The notes beneath the pieces are model-generated. The model did not search any database, had not been told where the DNA came from, and worked only from the letters and a program-made list of their open reading frames with translations. Position numbers and translations under genes: made by a program. Below, in pieces: positions 24,101-36,669 of a stretch of DNA of 64,000 nucleotides; the stretch's first letter is position 1; each line of letters opens with the position of its first letter. The stretch covers positions 9,010,414 to 9,074,413 of the forward strand of contig OZ026835.1 in the NCBI GenBank assembly GCA_964023205.1. The letters are read 5' to 3'. This stretch comes from Lutraria lutraria. Lineage: Eukaryota > Mollusca > Bivalvia > Venerida > Mactridae.

Positions 24101-27100
24101 TCAAAAAGTCGGGGCGTGTCCTAATTTCTTTGGAATTAGTAAGTAATTTATAACTGTCAGCGCATGATTAATTGCCAAAATAATTCTGCAAATCGGTGCA
24201 AATACATGTACGTAATTTGCCTTTCAAGGCAAAATAGCAAATTTGTTTCTGTGACGTCAAATCGTGATTAGTAATTATATCGTACCGCCCAAACACACAT
24301 GCCAAATTAACATAAGTACTCTTACAATATTTTTGGAAAATATTAAGGGAAGGTAACTACACATGGCGAATAAATGTCTATCAATTAGCAATATTTACTT
24401 CCCTTGATCTATGTATTCGTGCGAAGCCAAAGTCTTGCCCATACTTTATTAAGTAATAAAACATGATTAAATATGTATCATTTCCTAATAAGAATGCCAT
24501 AAACTCCAGTTATAATGAACGTTCCAACGTATAAAATTGTTACTTTTGATGTTTAATCATTCTGCAGATGCGTGGCTTAAAATGCAAGAAAATCTCCAGG
24601 CTAATGGAGCCACATTGATGTCTGTTCAAGCAGACATTATAGACGAAATTTGGACAGTTGGACGACCGGAAATGCCAAAGTCCATGTTACACGAAGTTGA
24701 AAAATATTCGGGTAGGCACATTTTTGCTATTTTGAAAATTATATTTTCGAAATTTTGTGAAATTTTGAATCAGTTATTGCATTAGTCTATGTTATATATA
24801 CACATGTGACGCATGTTGACATATCTTTTAAGGTCGAACTTGGCAAGATAAAATAAGTGACGTTCGAGAGAAAATGACGGAAAAGAATATAGATGTTGTT
24901 GTGGTTACAATGTTGGATGAAACTGCATGTAAATACAAGTATTTTTTGTATAACGATTTATCAGGTTACGTTAAATAAACATTTGTGTATAATCAGTTGG
25001 TGCTATTACATGACATCGAAACATAACAAATTGCGGAAAATTTGACTTCCGACTACTTCTCGTACCTGAAAAAAAAATCCACCAGTCTGTTCTAGTCTTC
25101 GAGAACAATAGGGAAGTTACAAAATATCAAAAGGGCTAAAATGCTACTCTGTGACAGAAATCCAAGCTACTTGATAGATCGTTTCATTAATTAAGAGTAT
25201 TTAGGTATTCTTTGCGTTAAAAGCAGTCTAGATATATAGCAGGTATCATCATTATGTTGAAATACGGAAGAAAAATATAAAACCTGGCCAAAAGTAAGTA
25301 ATTGTTCAAATAAATTAGTCTGAAAACAGAAAGTGCTGGTAATTGAGATTACATTCAGTTCAATGGTGTTGAAAGTCCTAACCCTGTAATTACAGGGTTA
25401 TTTAACCTCCGAGGAGCGGACATTACAGGCCTGGTCAACGACCCATTCTTCTTTTCTGTAGCGATAGTGACCCGGGATCAAGTCATGTAAGTATAAATTA
25501 TATCTACCTACGAGATCTAGGGCATTCTTTATCCAGAATACGTATTCACTTCTGGAGTTATAAATTGAAGAATATTCCGAGTTAGCGATATATTACGTTA
25601 CGTTACTGTGGTTCATTATACACGGACGGGAAATGAATTTTGACACGAACAGCATACATGTACATGTATCAGCTCGGTGACTTTTAATACGTACACTGGT
25701 AATATCGATCCATGTACGCTGTATCGGTAAACCGGAATAACTATCTATAATCCATCATTTTTATTTCCTACATGTTACTCTTATCACGAGTGTCAGTCAT
25801 GTTTTTCTCTTTGACTCATACTGCAGGCTGTTTGTTACGGATAAAGACACAAAGTTAGGAGCAGAACTTGAGGGTTATAATGATACCCTAGCCAATTTCC
25901 TGTCTACATCCGAAAATGGCGTCTGTCCGAGCAACGGTGGAATTTGTGTTACGGTGAGTCTTGCTGACAGGTTACATTTTTCCACTTCATCGCGTTTTAA
26001 CGATTGATGTTGTAAAATAAATTAATTTTAGTCAGAGACGAAGGATTACTGAAATAACTAGAATAATTTATCGCACAAAGTGATTACAGAACAGATTTTT
26101 TAAAAGTTTGAAGACAAATAACGACGTGGATTGATACGCAAGTCAAAATAAAAATAGGTCATACAAAATTGTCACACAAAAAACTCAATCCGAGTTCACA
26201 GCAACGGTGTTTTACAATTATTTCAATGCTTTTAATACGTTAAAGTCTTCGACTATTCTTTAAACTTGTTTGTACACTTCTTTGACGAACCTTACTTGAT
26301 GTTAAATCATAGATTTTTGTTTGTTTTATAGGTCCACGAGTATAAATACACTAAGATTATTCAGGAATTGGTTATTATTGCTCAATCAAGCGATGTTAAC
26401 AGAATACTGTTGTCTTATTTCTGTAACTACGCACTTTATTCCTATATTCCAGTGGTAAGTTTGTTCACGATACAATAAAACTTGAATATAAAAAAAAACT
26501 TCTGACTAACAAAAGAAATGGTTTTTTTTATCAAATTGACGGATAAAGGAATTATGCAAAACTAGAAATAACTGATCGTTGCAACAAAGTGGTTTTAACA
26601 CTAAAGCGGGCTCTATTTGAATTTTTTCTGTGTACAGGAAGCAAAATCGCATTACACAAAAAATATGTTTTGACTTCCACAGTATATATATACAAGGCTG
26701 TTACCGCGTAACAAATCCATCTTCATGTGCAGGGAAAATATGGTAATGAGATGCGCAAAACATAATGTATTAATGGAAGACAATATCACTGCAGTTATAA
26801 AATAATTGATCATAGATAAGTTGGTTTTCTTTCTTTCTTTACACAGACTAAAGTAGTTGTTGACAACACACCCGTAGCATTGTTAAAGACCCAGAAGAAT
26901 CCAGCCGAAGTTGCAGGAATGACCAACTGCCATGTAAGTTGCATCACTCGACATTGTAGAGTAGGAGGCGAAGTAATCAATCCCCGAAATGATCAAAATT
27001 AATCCTTACAATGCGGGAACCAATACAAAATGATCAAAATTAACCCTTACAATGCGGGAACCAATACAAAATGATCAATATTAATCCTTACAATGCGGGA

Positions 27101-30100
27101 ACCAATGAAAAATGATCAATATTAATCCTTACAATGCGGGAACCAATACAAAATGATCAATATTAACCCTTACAATGCGAGAACCAATACAAAATTATCA
27201 AAATTAACCCTTACAATGCGGGAACCAATACAAAATGATCAATATTAATCCTTACAATGTGGGAACCAATAAAAAATGATCAATATTAATCCTTACAATG
27301 TGGGAACCAATAAAAACGAGCGCGTAAATCCCTTACTATGCTGGAACCAGTATGAAATCGAACGGTCGTTATTAAAATATGATCTGTGTACTGAAGTGGT
27401 TGTTAAATGGTGGTTTTACTGTTACTCAACTTGACTGTATATAATCACTTTATTTTTAAGACCGAGTATTTGTCTCGGAGATGCTTCCTTAAGCAATATT
27501 TGAATGATATATAATAATTACGTTTTTGTTTACAGATGCGTGACGCAGTAGCATTAGCAAGATTTGCAACCAAACTTGAAAAGGGGGTAAGTTTCAACAC
27601 CCCGACATCGAATGATGTGGGTGGATAGAGTTATAGTATAGGTTAAGTCAAGCTGAGACCGGGCGTATATGTGTTTATTGAATATTGAACTTCTTGTTAT
27701 TCTATACTTCCGCCATGCAATTGAAAAACTGTTTCCCGTTGTAAAGATATTGCATGTTGGTGGACAAATGTTGGTAAAATCATACGACGCAGACACTTGG
27801 GGTGGCTTGAAAACGAGAATGAACTCGCCTGACCCAATATAACATCCAAAACGTCAATCCTGGTCAATAACCTTTACATGCGCGTACTCGGAAAACCCAT
27901 AGCTAGCTAACTGCATTTCGATATTTTTACACCAAGGCCAGTATTATTCACAGTTTTGGAAAAACTTTCCTTGTTGGCAAACAATATGGGTGCTCACAAC
28001 GAATACTGAAGTTCCTCACAACATTCTTGCCGAAGGATAAATTACAATCGTTATGAGTCAAACGGGCGTGTTAATTTACAAATAAGGGATAGCAGGACTT
28101 TTAAGTGTAAAAGCTACTATCTTTGTTAAGATATGTCTATGCGAAACGTAACCCAGTACTTCTTAGTACAACCAAAACTTATAATGCCCCAACTACGACA
28201 TTGAGAACTTCCTAAAAGCTGACTAGAATTACCGACGAATAATTGCGCAATGTAGAATTTAATGCAATCAGACATAACAAAGATCAACAAATCGAGCTAA
28301 AGTCGCGACAAATGTCCCATGCAACCTTTTGGTTAGAAGACATATCTAAAATAAATATATTTAATATATGTCTCGTATTTTACAATAGATATTAGCTGGA
28401 GAGAACTGGACAGAAGTATCCGCAGCTACAGAACTTACACGATTCAGAAGGTAAATATTATGTGATCAAGTCCTTTAATTGATTGATTTGTATTTCAATG
28501 AAATGATTTTGACATCCTAGTACTAAACACGAAATATTTCAAATTCAAACACAATTAAACCTGTGATCAAAGACATCATTAGGAAAGACAAAATGAATGT
28601 GGACAGATGACCTTAATTCAGAGGTCAGTTCTACCTAGGTGAACACATGGAGGGTTCCAGTTAAAGCTGGAAACGTTACTAAATGACGTTAAACCTCCAG
28701 AAAAAATACCATGTGACTTGAACAGCTAAAAGCGTAGTTTTCATATTTGACATTATTAATGTATGTTTCATTGATACTACAACAATAATAACTGAAAATG
28801 TAGAATATTACATAATTATACTGATACATTCCATTGTACTATTAGAATAGCTGCCACTTTCACTTCAGTACTATGTCTTTATAGTTTGCAGGCTTTAAAT
28901 CGAGGAGTGAGCTTTGAGTCTATATCTGCCACTGGTTCTAATGCAGCTATTATACATTACTTTCCTTCTGAAGCAACAGACACACAAATTAGGACCGGCG
29001 AGACTTATCTGATAGATTCTGGAGGCCAATACTTGTATGTACTTCACTAATATTTAAATTTTCAGTTAAAAAAATTTAGCGGACACTTTAAAAACCAAAA
29101 ACCCGCCTCGTTAAATTTATTACAGGTTAACCCGATCAGTCTTATTCTTTCTCAATCGTAACTACCTCGGGTATTTCCGTTAGTGAGAAATACGGATCGT
29201 ACATGTACAAGTGTAGGGTTACAAATGTTGGCTATTTGGTATCCGGTAACTACTTTAATATACTTGTGAGTATTAGTTTATTATAGTTGTTTGCGAGCAT
29301 ATAGTGTAGTGTCTATTACTAGTTTGGCTAATTCTGGCCATTTGATTGGCTAATGGTGATGACTGAATCTATTAATAGTTGACAGGTAAGTAAATCATGA
29401 AGGCATTACCTAGATAAGTTGTTGTGTGGCTATTTGAAGTTCAATGTGGTTGTATGATATAGTGCTCAGATTTATGGTGAGTTCGTTAACATTTAGGATT
29501 GATATAGGGTATGATGTTACCATGTGCTAGTGATCTATATACATGAATTTATTCATTTGTCAAATACTCATGAGTGTCAATATAATGTGTATTACTCATA
29601 TCATGTAAATATGTTATACTCTCCTTAATGTAGGACTGAATAAAATATGCAGTCAATATCCTTTATGAAAAAAGCAACTTCATACAAAAAGCATGAACCA
29701 ATATTATGCTTCTTGTAATTCGTCTACCTATAACGTTTTTGGTATAGTTTTTCTTGTTCAATACTAGGTACTCGTTTTCGTAGAATTTCAGACTTTCAAA
29801 CGTGTTTATCGTTTGCGATTGATAAAAAAGGTATCATATTTCCATGGAAAGAGAAACAAGTTGTTTCCATCGTTGAACTCCCAGGGTCAGCCATGGTCGA
29901 AGGTTGTCCGTGAAGTACTACCTGCCTATTATGCCCGAGGTACTTTCTTCAGACAAACGCGATTGATTCTTTCTGCCGGCCCGATTTCGTTCTTGTTTTA
30001 CCGACAATCTCATTTACTGTCTGTTGTAACCTGAAACGTAAAACTTGTTTTTTACCAAAGATGGATTTGAACAAAGTCTAACTGCATGCTTGAAAGATAC

Positions 30101-33100
30101 CATGAAAGAGCATATATAAAAGTATGCCTTTTTTGGTACACGTTTTCCTCACGGTGTTGAATTTACTGCTTGCGTCATATACCCATTATAGTTCTTCCGA
30201 CTTTTCCATTTTCATCACCATGCTTACAAATATCGTGGTTCAGTGAAAGATACAAAAAAAGGAACTGTAGTATTGTTTTGCATCATACATTGTATTGTTT
30301 TGATATTCTTTCTGGTGATATGTATACCTTGGGCGTACCAACCTTGACATGGTGTTTATATATATATTGCAGTGCTGTTTGAGCAATTAAAACCTTGTGT
30401 ATTCATGGGCATATCGCCCAACTGTGCATATGAAATAAATATTTTAAAAATCTTGTAACACTGTAAAAACGAGACTTTCACACATGTTGTTAACAGTATG
30501 AATCAAAGTAATCAGTCTAAGACTTGGAGACTGAGGTACATGTATAATTAATTTATTCAGGGATGGAACTACGGATGTTACTAGAACATTTTTCTACGGA
30601 GAAGATCCACCAGCATACATCAAGGTATTAAAGACATGATTTAACTAAACAGTTTAATTATATGTCCATTTGAAAGATGTATATTGCAAGTACATGTACA
30701 TTAAAAAGACACACTGGGGCTTACAGTTGCAACTACAGCCATGGTCATTTTGGCGATCTTTCTAGCCTTAGCGGTGGGGGGAACCCCGAACCTACACTTT
30801 GGTAGACCCACGGGCATCCCATAAGCTAGCTCGAAGATAAACGTTACTGACCTCATTCACAATAATGAGCACGAGTCTCTATTTCTTCAGAGACACTCAT
30901 TTGGCACACAAGCAATGATTTCAGATGCTTCCAGAGTCACAATCTCGTGCACAACAATCCTAAACATTTCAAACCCCGTTGTTAGAAAGGTCAGTTGATG
31001 CTGGTGAACTAAAAATGTTTGCGGCGATTTGTATTATTTCGAGTAAAAATCTAACGTTTTGTCAGTTCATGAAACTCAATTTTCTAGCAAAATGCACAGA
31101 GCAAAATGAACAGTGAGTTGAAATCTGTCGATTAAGTCCGAATGTTCCGTTTTGGCTCCAATAGGGTAGTTATAATAATAATGAATAAAAAAATGATTAT
31201 CGTTCGACGCGTTTTACCATCTGTTTTTCCTGAACCCTACCATCAAGTTGTTTGTCCTCGCATTAAGTTTGTCTTTCTTTATTTCATGAATAAAAGGAAT
31301 GTTACACTCGTGTTCTGATGGGACAGATTAACTTGGCGACTTCTGTCTGGGCTAAAGGATTGTACGGTAAGCCAGATTCTTTGATTAATGTAATAATAAA
31401 CTAATGTAATCTGGAATCTTATTTATTTCTAACGTAGTTACAAATATTAGCAACTGGTAAACAAGTTTGATCTAGCCACACTGCACTGAACCGGAAATTT
31501 CCTGAATGATGCACATTTTTGTTCGTCAGTACGTGCTTTCAACCTAGAATGATGCGAGTGGCAGACATTTGATACAACATTTACATTCAAATCATCGCTG
31601 ATAAAAAAATCACTCGACCACGTTTTGGAAAATGCGACCTGTCGATCTTAAGATCATGAAATTATCGACAATTTGTAAATAAAATCATCTGAGACAATTT
31701 GTAAATAAAATCATCTGACATTTCGTATGACAATTTCTAAGCATTACAAACAATAGTCCGGTTCTGCTTTTGATACACCACATTATTGGGTCTGTGTAAG
31801 ACGCCTAATGTAAAATCTGGATTTGGGACCTGTGTAGGATATCATGATGACCCTTTTTTTGGTTATGTCAGTTGACATTGTTTTTGTGTGTTGTTTTAAT
31901 GCAGGAAGGGACATAGATGCTTGGGCACGCCAGCCCCTTTTCGATGTTGGGTTACAATATCGTCATGGAACTGGACATGGTATAGGAGCTTATCTCAGCG
32001 TTCATGAAGGTAAATAATTGTGTTAGTTGAACGGGACAATAAATCATTTACTTTTAAAACGTATTTCACGAATATTGCATATAATTGTTTAGGTTTTATG
32101 AAAATATTTCTTTTGAACTTAAGTCAGTTGTTTTAAGTAAAGAGCACAGATTTTGATCAGGGCACAAAATCAAATTTTAGAAATAAAAGGTGCACTTAAT
32201 CCTCAATTGTCTTCTTTAATAACATTTCTTCTACTGCTGCGACCTATTCACTCTTCTGTTTTCTTTCTTTCCTCTTCTTGACATCTTCTTCAACTTCAGT
32301 CTTCAACATTCTTCTTCCTGTTTCTTTCAACTGTTTTCTTCTTCTTTCTTCTATTTTATATCTTTTCCTTCTTCAGTGTGTCTTGTTCCTCTTTGTGCTT
32401 CATTCGGTGAATTTCTTCTTCTTTTTCTTCTTTCTCCACCTTGCAATCAATTAAAGTTTCAAACCTTCAATCATTGTATTTTAGGTCCGGGACGCATTTC
32501 CAATTACCACGCAAGATTTGAGTGGGACATTCCATTAGATGAAAATATGTTTTACTCTGACGGTACGTAATAAACTGAAAGCATCATATTGTTATTAATA
32601 TAAATGACAAACAATATTGATACGTTATTGAAGTCTGTCAACTTGTGAGATATTGAATATGGACGTTTTAATTAAGTCTAGGTTAGAGTGCATATCTGGG
32701 TGTTCTTCGTAAATAAGAAAATTAAAAAGAGCGGAAGTGGCTGTTAAAAGTTTTAGTCATGACCTTGACTGTAAACCAATTTTTATAATCGCCTTATTTA
32801 GTTATATAAGTGTAATTGGGTCTTGTTATCGTTGAGGCCCTTGAGTCCTTGGACACAGTCCTGTCATAATGTAGATATGGCTTCAATGGCAAGCTGGTGT
32901 ATAGAAATGTATATAAAACATGTAAAACAAGTAGTCGTTATGTAAAAACTACAACAAAAAACATCTCCTACTACATCAAAAATACAGTCAAAGATTTTTC
33001 CAATTATCGGCCCAGCTACAAATTATTTCGAAGATTTTTAAAAGATTTGTTGTAAAAGCATGTCTCATAAACACGCCGAACAAATACGATTTAATCGAAA

Positions 33101-34821
33101 GCATTAATTTTATGTAAAATGAGATTATAAAGAAGTTTGTTTGGTATAATAATTGTGAAGTCTTTACTTCTCCCGATCCTTCAGTGATGTAGTGAATACA
33201 GTGAAACATGGATATAGTGAAGTAACTGGTCCACTTCATGAATTCATTATAACCGTGTTCTATCGTATATCAGCAATACAAGACGAACTGTTTCATTTAC
33301 CATATACATTGTATGTATGTATAAAATGTTTTATGTTCTTTCAGAGCCTGGTTATTACGAGCCAGGACAATTTGGTATACGTCTAGAAAACATTGTATAT
33401 GTGAAGAAAGTTCAAACTAAGGTAAGATCAGACATTCTAACATCCCAGAGGTCTAACTGTTCCGAGTTGAAATACGTTACTGTTACCTTAATAAGCGAGT
33501 TCTTTATTTTGGGTATGTTGCATGTATGCCAGTTGTTTAACGACCCGTTCGACTGTTATGGTCACTTCGGAGCTGCTCAAGAGATTGCGAAGAGAATGTA
33601 CAGGAGAACCAGGCATCTATATCCTTACTCTTTTTTCGGATAGTTTTTCCTGGTTCCCTATCGTGTCCGGTGTAAAGCACCGATACATGCTGCGCCATTT
33701 TTTTCAGAGATTTTCTTACCACAGATGGTTAAGAGAATCGAACCCACGACATTTCGCTATGTAGTCCATCGCGTTACCACCGATCACCACTTAAATTTGA
33801 GAAAGTAAAGTCGCAATGTACATATTATTGTATAATATGATCATTAAAACGATTAACGAGATATCTATTTGTGTTTTCATTATGTTTCAGTATACCATGG
33901 ATGACGTCGCAATGCTAGGTTTGGAAACAATTACACTATTTCCGTATGAGCCACATTTAATTGATTACGATCTACTCAATGACGAGCAGGTGATCATTTC
34001 AACTAACTTATCATTCCAATCACATTCTTCATTTGCATCTCTGTCAACGACTTAAAAGTAGTTAAAAACATATGTCCGAGTCTTTTTTTCTCAGTTTCCG
34101 TCGAGAAATACATGTAGTACGCTTGACTATGAATAATTTTCAGTGATTTTCTGGTAAATCATAATATCTTTTTAGTCCAATTTATCCTACGATAGAAATA
34201 TTTTCATTCGGTTATAAATGTGTACCATCTGTTTTTATTTTACAAGAATCTTGTAAAAAGCTGAGACGTTGACAGAGATATAAGTTAGGAAATAACGAAC
34301 GATAACTCTGTGTACAGATTGTAAACATTTCATCTTCTTCTGTATTTACCAGACGATGAATTTCATGACATTTTTTCATAATAATGATAATATCACACTA
34401 ACACATTTTGATTTTTTATTATGATTTTTTTTCGAAATTACAATGTTCAGATTTTTGTTCTAAATAATAAATGACGATTATTAATTGAATGGCCGTAATA
34501 CACAGGGTGGCTATGATTCAGAGATGGTCGCTGACACCGATTTCACTGTATGTGGATTGTATGCAATTTTTACATGTGTATATATGCGTCAAATATTGTA
34601 TTGTGTTTCTTGTTTAGATGTCCTGGTTGAATGATTACAACGCAAAGACTCTAGATAAAATAGGGAGTTTACTCAAAGATGAAGGAGATATGGAAGCATT
34701 CCATTGGGTGGAGAAAAGGACCCGAAAAGTATCGCGGGGTACAACTTCATCTGCTGCCATATTTGTGCCGTATTTTAGACTAATCTGTGCAGTTTGGTTA
34801 ATTATGTGTATGACATTTTGA
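15182..34821 (+). CDS. XPNPEP2: Xaa-Pro aminopeptidase, secreted/GPI-anchored (XPNPEP2-like), 22 exons
   Basis: Aminopeptidase P removes an N-terminal residue that precedes proline. Exons joined here: 15182-15242, 20551-20591, 21086-21193, 22041-22104, 22750-22854, 24040-24138, 24568-24711, 24833-24928, 25396-25486, 25827-25953, 26332-26454, 26847-26933, 27536-27586, 28389-28450, 28885-29034, 30561-30624, 31297-31366, 31905-32009, 32485-32562, 33345-33421, 33891-33989, 34618-34821. Together they give 701 aa without a stop. Residues 1-20 are a signal peptide. Two creatinase-like N-terminal domains follow ([19 protein letters not shown] near 71; WLFNLRG near 240). The M24 'pita-bread' domain fills roughly 390-605. 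Dimetal ligands by family alignment are Asp464 (LIDSGGQY), Asp475 (TTDVTRT), His539 (HGTGHGIG), Glu576 (SDEPGYY) and Glu590 (RLENIV). The spacing of His444 and His548 fits the catalytic histidines. The hydrophobic C-terminus ([11 protein letters not shown]) after a small-residue region suggests a GPI signal, as in XPNPEP2 and unlike cytosolic XPNPEP1. All donors are GT except intron 2 (GC). Confidence 0.93.
16303..16560 (+). mobile_element. SINE family B in intron 1 of the aminopeptidase gene
   Basis: A tRNA-like head (AATAGAGTAGTTACGTCCTG, then B box GGGTTCGATTCTCG at about 16358) is followed by a body with CCAGTTCTCCTG, TCTTTGTGGTGGCTTTGAAA and TGACCATAGCGAAAGGGCTG, ending in TTCAAC. The reverse-strand copy at 33525-33790 has the same head-to-tail order. 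Confidence 0.65.
17030..19750. repeat. old inverted duplication inside intron 1
   Basis: The left arm, about 17030-17800 read in reverse complement, is collinear with the right arm, about 18820-19750. Matching blocks in order are GCTTGGTTAAA / CTTGGTTAAA, GATCTAAATA, GTATCTAAATAAGT, ATGCGTAGAATTAAA, TTTCGGTTTTCGTTC, TAATCGTATT, the GCTAAATA block, GTCTGAAT and GTGTTCAATG. By eye identity is roughly 70-75% with indels; the right arm has about 60-100 bp of extra sequence. The spacer is about 1 kb. No terminal motif or target duplication was found, so the origin (foldback element or local inversion-duplication) is open. Open frames here are not coding. Confidence 0.65.
20592..20593 (+). promoter_or_regulatory. 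GC-AG splice donor of aminopeptidase intron 2
   Basis: The donor reads GAG|GCAAGT, a strong consensus apart from GC instead of GT. Exon 2 (41 bp, residues about 21-34) keeps frame with exon 3 only if this site is used, and no in-frame GT donor is close by. GC donors with an otherwise perfect consensus are the usual minor class spliced by the major spliceosome. Confidence 0.7.
22914..23130 (+). repeat. (ATTC)n microsatellite in intron 5
   Basis: More than 45 tetranucleotide units run almost without interruption from about 22914 to 23130, with a short CTTT interruption near 23061-23073. It begins only 60 bp after the exon 5 donor (22854). The tract keeps one frame open (a Ser-Phe-Ile-His repeat), but that is a trivial consequence of a 4-bp repeat and not a protein. 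Confidence 0.97.
23306..23520 (+). mobile_element. tRNA-derived SINE in intron 5
   Basis: A tRNA-like head (GGCGGTTCATCGTTTGGTGC as degraded A box; GTGAGTTCAAATCTCGG as B box near 23355) is followed by a unique body to about 23520. The body differs from families A and B, so it is probably a third SINE type. Its exact 3' end is not clear. Confidence 0.45.
26987..27316 (+). repeat. 41-bp minisatellite in intron 12, about eight units
   Basis: Units read ATGATCAATATTAATCCTTA followed by CAATGCGGGAACCAATACAAA, with AAAATTAAC/ATATTAAT and GCGGG/GTGGG/GCGAG variants. It begins 54 bp after the exon 12 donor. Variation at GCGGG to GTGGG fits CpG decay. Confidence 0.93.
28885..28896 (+). promoter_or_regulatory. 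tandem acceptors before aminopeptidase exon 15
   Basis: Two AG acceptors stand 12 bp apart: ...TTATAG|TTTGCAG|GCT. Only the first keeps the frame open: joined to exon 14 (...AGA AG) it gives SLQALNRG. The second would read AGG CTT TAA, a stop. The first site is therefore taken as the exon start. Confidence 0.6.
30725..31015 (-). mobile_element. dispersed repeat, probable SINE, in intron 16
   Basis: This copy and 35005-35275 share ACAGCCATGGTCATTTTGGC / AACCAGGGTCATTTTGGTGA, a GTAGACCCACGGGCATCCC-like block, then AGACTCACAATGGTGGTGTG / GAGTCACAATCTCGTGC. Read on the minus strand the last block resembles a pol III B box (GTGAGTCTGAATCCC). A tail piece with GTCAGTTGATGCTGGTGAAC also occurs near 40510. 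Orientation is inferred from the B box. Confidence 0.45.
32205..32450 (+). repeat. CTT-rich polypyrimidine tract just before exon 19
   Basis: An imperfect (CTT)n/TTCTTC-rich stretch fills the region up to about 35 bp before the exon 19 acceptor at 32484. It could act as an extended polypyrimidine tract, but such low-complexity DNA is common and no function is shown. Confidence 0.7.
33525..33790 (-). mobile_element. SINE family B, minus strand, in intron 20
   Basis: Read on the minus strand: GTGGTAACGCGATGGACTAC (A-box region), GTGGGTTCGATTCTC (B box near 33740), GGGAACCAGGAAAAACTATC, TGCCTGGTTCTCCTG, GACCATAACAGTCG and the terminus GGGTCGTTAAACAAC. It is the most complete copy of this family in the window. 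Its reading frames on both strands are not genes. Confidence 0.7.
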
Positions 34822-35004
34822 GCTCCAATTTATAGTCCCTTATGTATGTGTATTCAGATATTTATAGCATAGTTTATCTGCAAGCTATCTGTAAGAATAT
34901 CCCCATTCGGTTTTGACTGTTTTATTAAAAATATATATTAAAGCTAATACAATGTTTATTGGTCATTGTGGACTCGACACTCAAGATAAATTTCCCGGAT
35001 GCTG

Positions 35005-35275
35005 ATACTTCAGGAGTTACACGTCGTAATAACAACCAGGGTCATTTTGGTGACTTTTCCAGCTGTAACAGTTGAGGAAGTACCAGGCGTGCACCTGGAC
35101 AGACCAACCTCCCGATAGCTAACTGGATAATTTTCTTAAATGTGAAATTTGTCTAATAGGTCTCGGATGGGATTCAGACTCACAATGGTGGTGTGTTATT
35201 GATAAGACAATGCAAGTACTACGGGGTTAGCATACGATACTCACAGCGCGAGCCAACCAGCATTCAGCACCCTAC
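35005..35275 (-). mobile_element. dispersed repeat, second copy (related to 30725-31015)
   Basis: It shares the CAACCAGGGTCATTTTGGTG block, the GACAGACC..CCCGATAGCTAACTGG block and the AGACTCACAATGGTGGTGTG block with the intron 16 copy. Read on the minus strand, the last block looks like a pol III B box. The right end contains GCGCGAGCCAACCAGCA, seen again near 40495. Confidence 0.45.
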
Positions 35276-35918
35276 AGTCGGACGAAATCGTGTTGCTCGA
35301 ATTTAAAGGGAATTCATCTTCAAACAAATTATCTTATGCATGTACATACACTAGAAATTTAAGCTGAAATGCCATTCACAAATTTTAATTTCATTGTCAT
35401 AAATAAGCTTAATTCAAAACTGATAGGCGTATACACATATTTCATGACGAGCGCTCGATATTGTTTAACAAGTCTGAAGACTTAAATGGGAGTGTTGTAG
35501 TTATTACGCGTTTGAATCATTTTTTTTTGCAGTTGCTATCTAATATACGGGAATTTCCAGATTTCAAAAAATAAAACAAATTCCTTTATTCTAAAATAAT
35601 TAAAAATGGCTGTTAACAATCTGATACTTACAGACTATATACCCTTTAGTTATGTTACTGCAAACTTTTATCATCTGCAACAAGTGTTCCTTTTATTTTG
35701 CTCAAATCTCATTTGTTCTTCATGATTTCCTTAATTGGACTGAATACTTAAAAGTGTTCTACTACTAACTACTCATTTCTAACTACATTGTACCTGTTTT
35801 TTACACGTGTAACTGTCGGTGTTTTAGTTTATATAGTAGCCTTTGGTATTATTTGAATAAACACTATATTTGTATGATAACAATAAATTTTAAATTATGA
35901 AAATTAATAACACACCGT

Positions 35919-36196
35919 GGGAGAGAGAAAGGGGAAGACGGGATAGTGAAGAAACTAGAGAGGGGAGAGACGCAAAGGCTGAGAGCGATGACCGGGGAGA
36001 GATAAGAGAAGGGAGCGAGACTGAATGGGTAAAGACAAGGGAGTGGTAGAGACTACAGAGAGGAAAGACTAGAGAGGGACGAGAGCCAAGATAGGGAAGG
36101 GAGAAATGAAAGATGTGGAGAGGGGAAAGAAAATGGTGAAATGTGAGAGGAAGTGCAGAGGCGAGAGAAAAGGGGAGAAGAGACAAGAGTTCGAGA
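35919..36196 (+). repeat. purine-rich (GA/GGGA) tract
   Basis: About 280 bp consist almost entirely of A and G on the plus strand, built of imperfect AGAGAGGGGA-like words. Such asymmetric tracts can form triplex DNA under superhelical stress; that is general knowledge and not shown here. Long open frames in this segment are low-complexity artefacts. Confidence 0.85.
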
Positions 36197-36649
36197 GATG
36201 TATTAACATATTGTTACATATTTCCGCGACATACCGCAAAACAAACATTTCTATTGCAGACTTTTTCTGCTGCTGTTGGCATACAAGTCGTGTGGTTTAT
36301 TTGTTGTGAACCTATGTATTACGCGCACGAATCCAGATATTTACTGTAAAGTGCTATTAAAAGATTATACTTTTTTAAATATTTCGGTCAAAATAAAGGT
36401 TATTATTTACTCCTGCAAAGTCTTTTATAACTGTAGCTAAATATATTATATAGATGTATTCAACGTAGATTATCAACTATACCAAGAAGACTTAATTTGC
36501 AAATGCAGAGTACGTATATATATTAAAAGTGTCTGCTAACCTTGGTACGATCAGCCATGTTACAAGACAGGAAGGTTTCATCATCTTCAGTAATCGCATT
36601 CCTCATTTTTAGTATTCTCGCGAAGTTTAACTGTATCAATATGAAATGT

Positions 36650-36669
36650 CCCCCCCCCCCCCCCCCCCC
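36650..36669 (+). repeat. homopolymer run of 20 C
   Basis: An uninterrupted run of 20 cytosines in A+T-rich surroundings. Its length is likely to vary between alleles and to be unreliable in sequencing. Confidence 0.95.

Noticed and set aside
35890..36349. Three overlapping open frames on both strands
   Set aside because: The purine-rich tract lacks stop codons in several frames; composition explains them.
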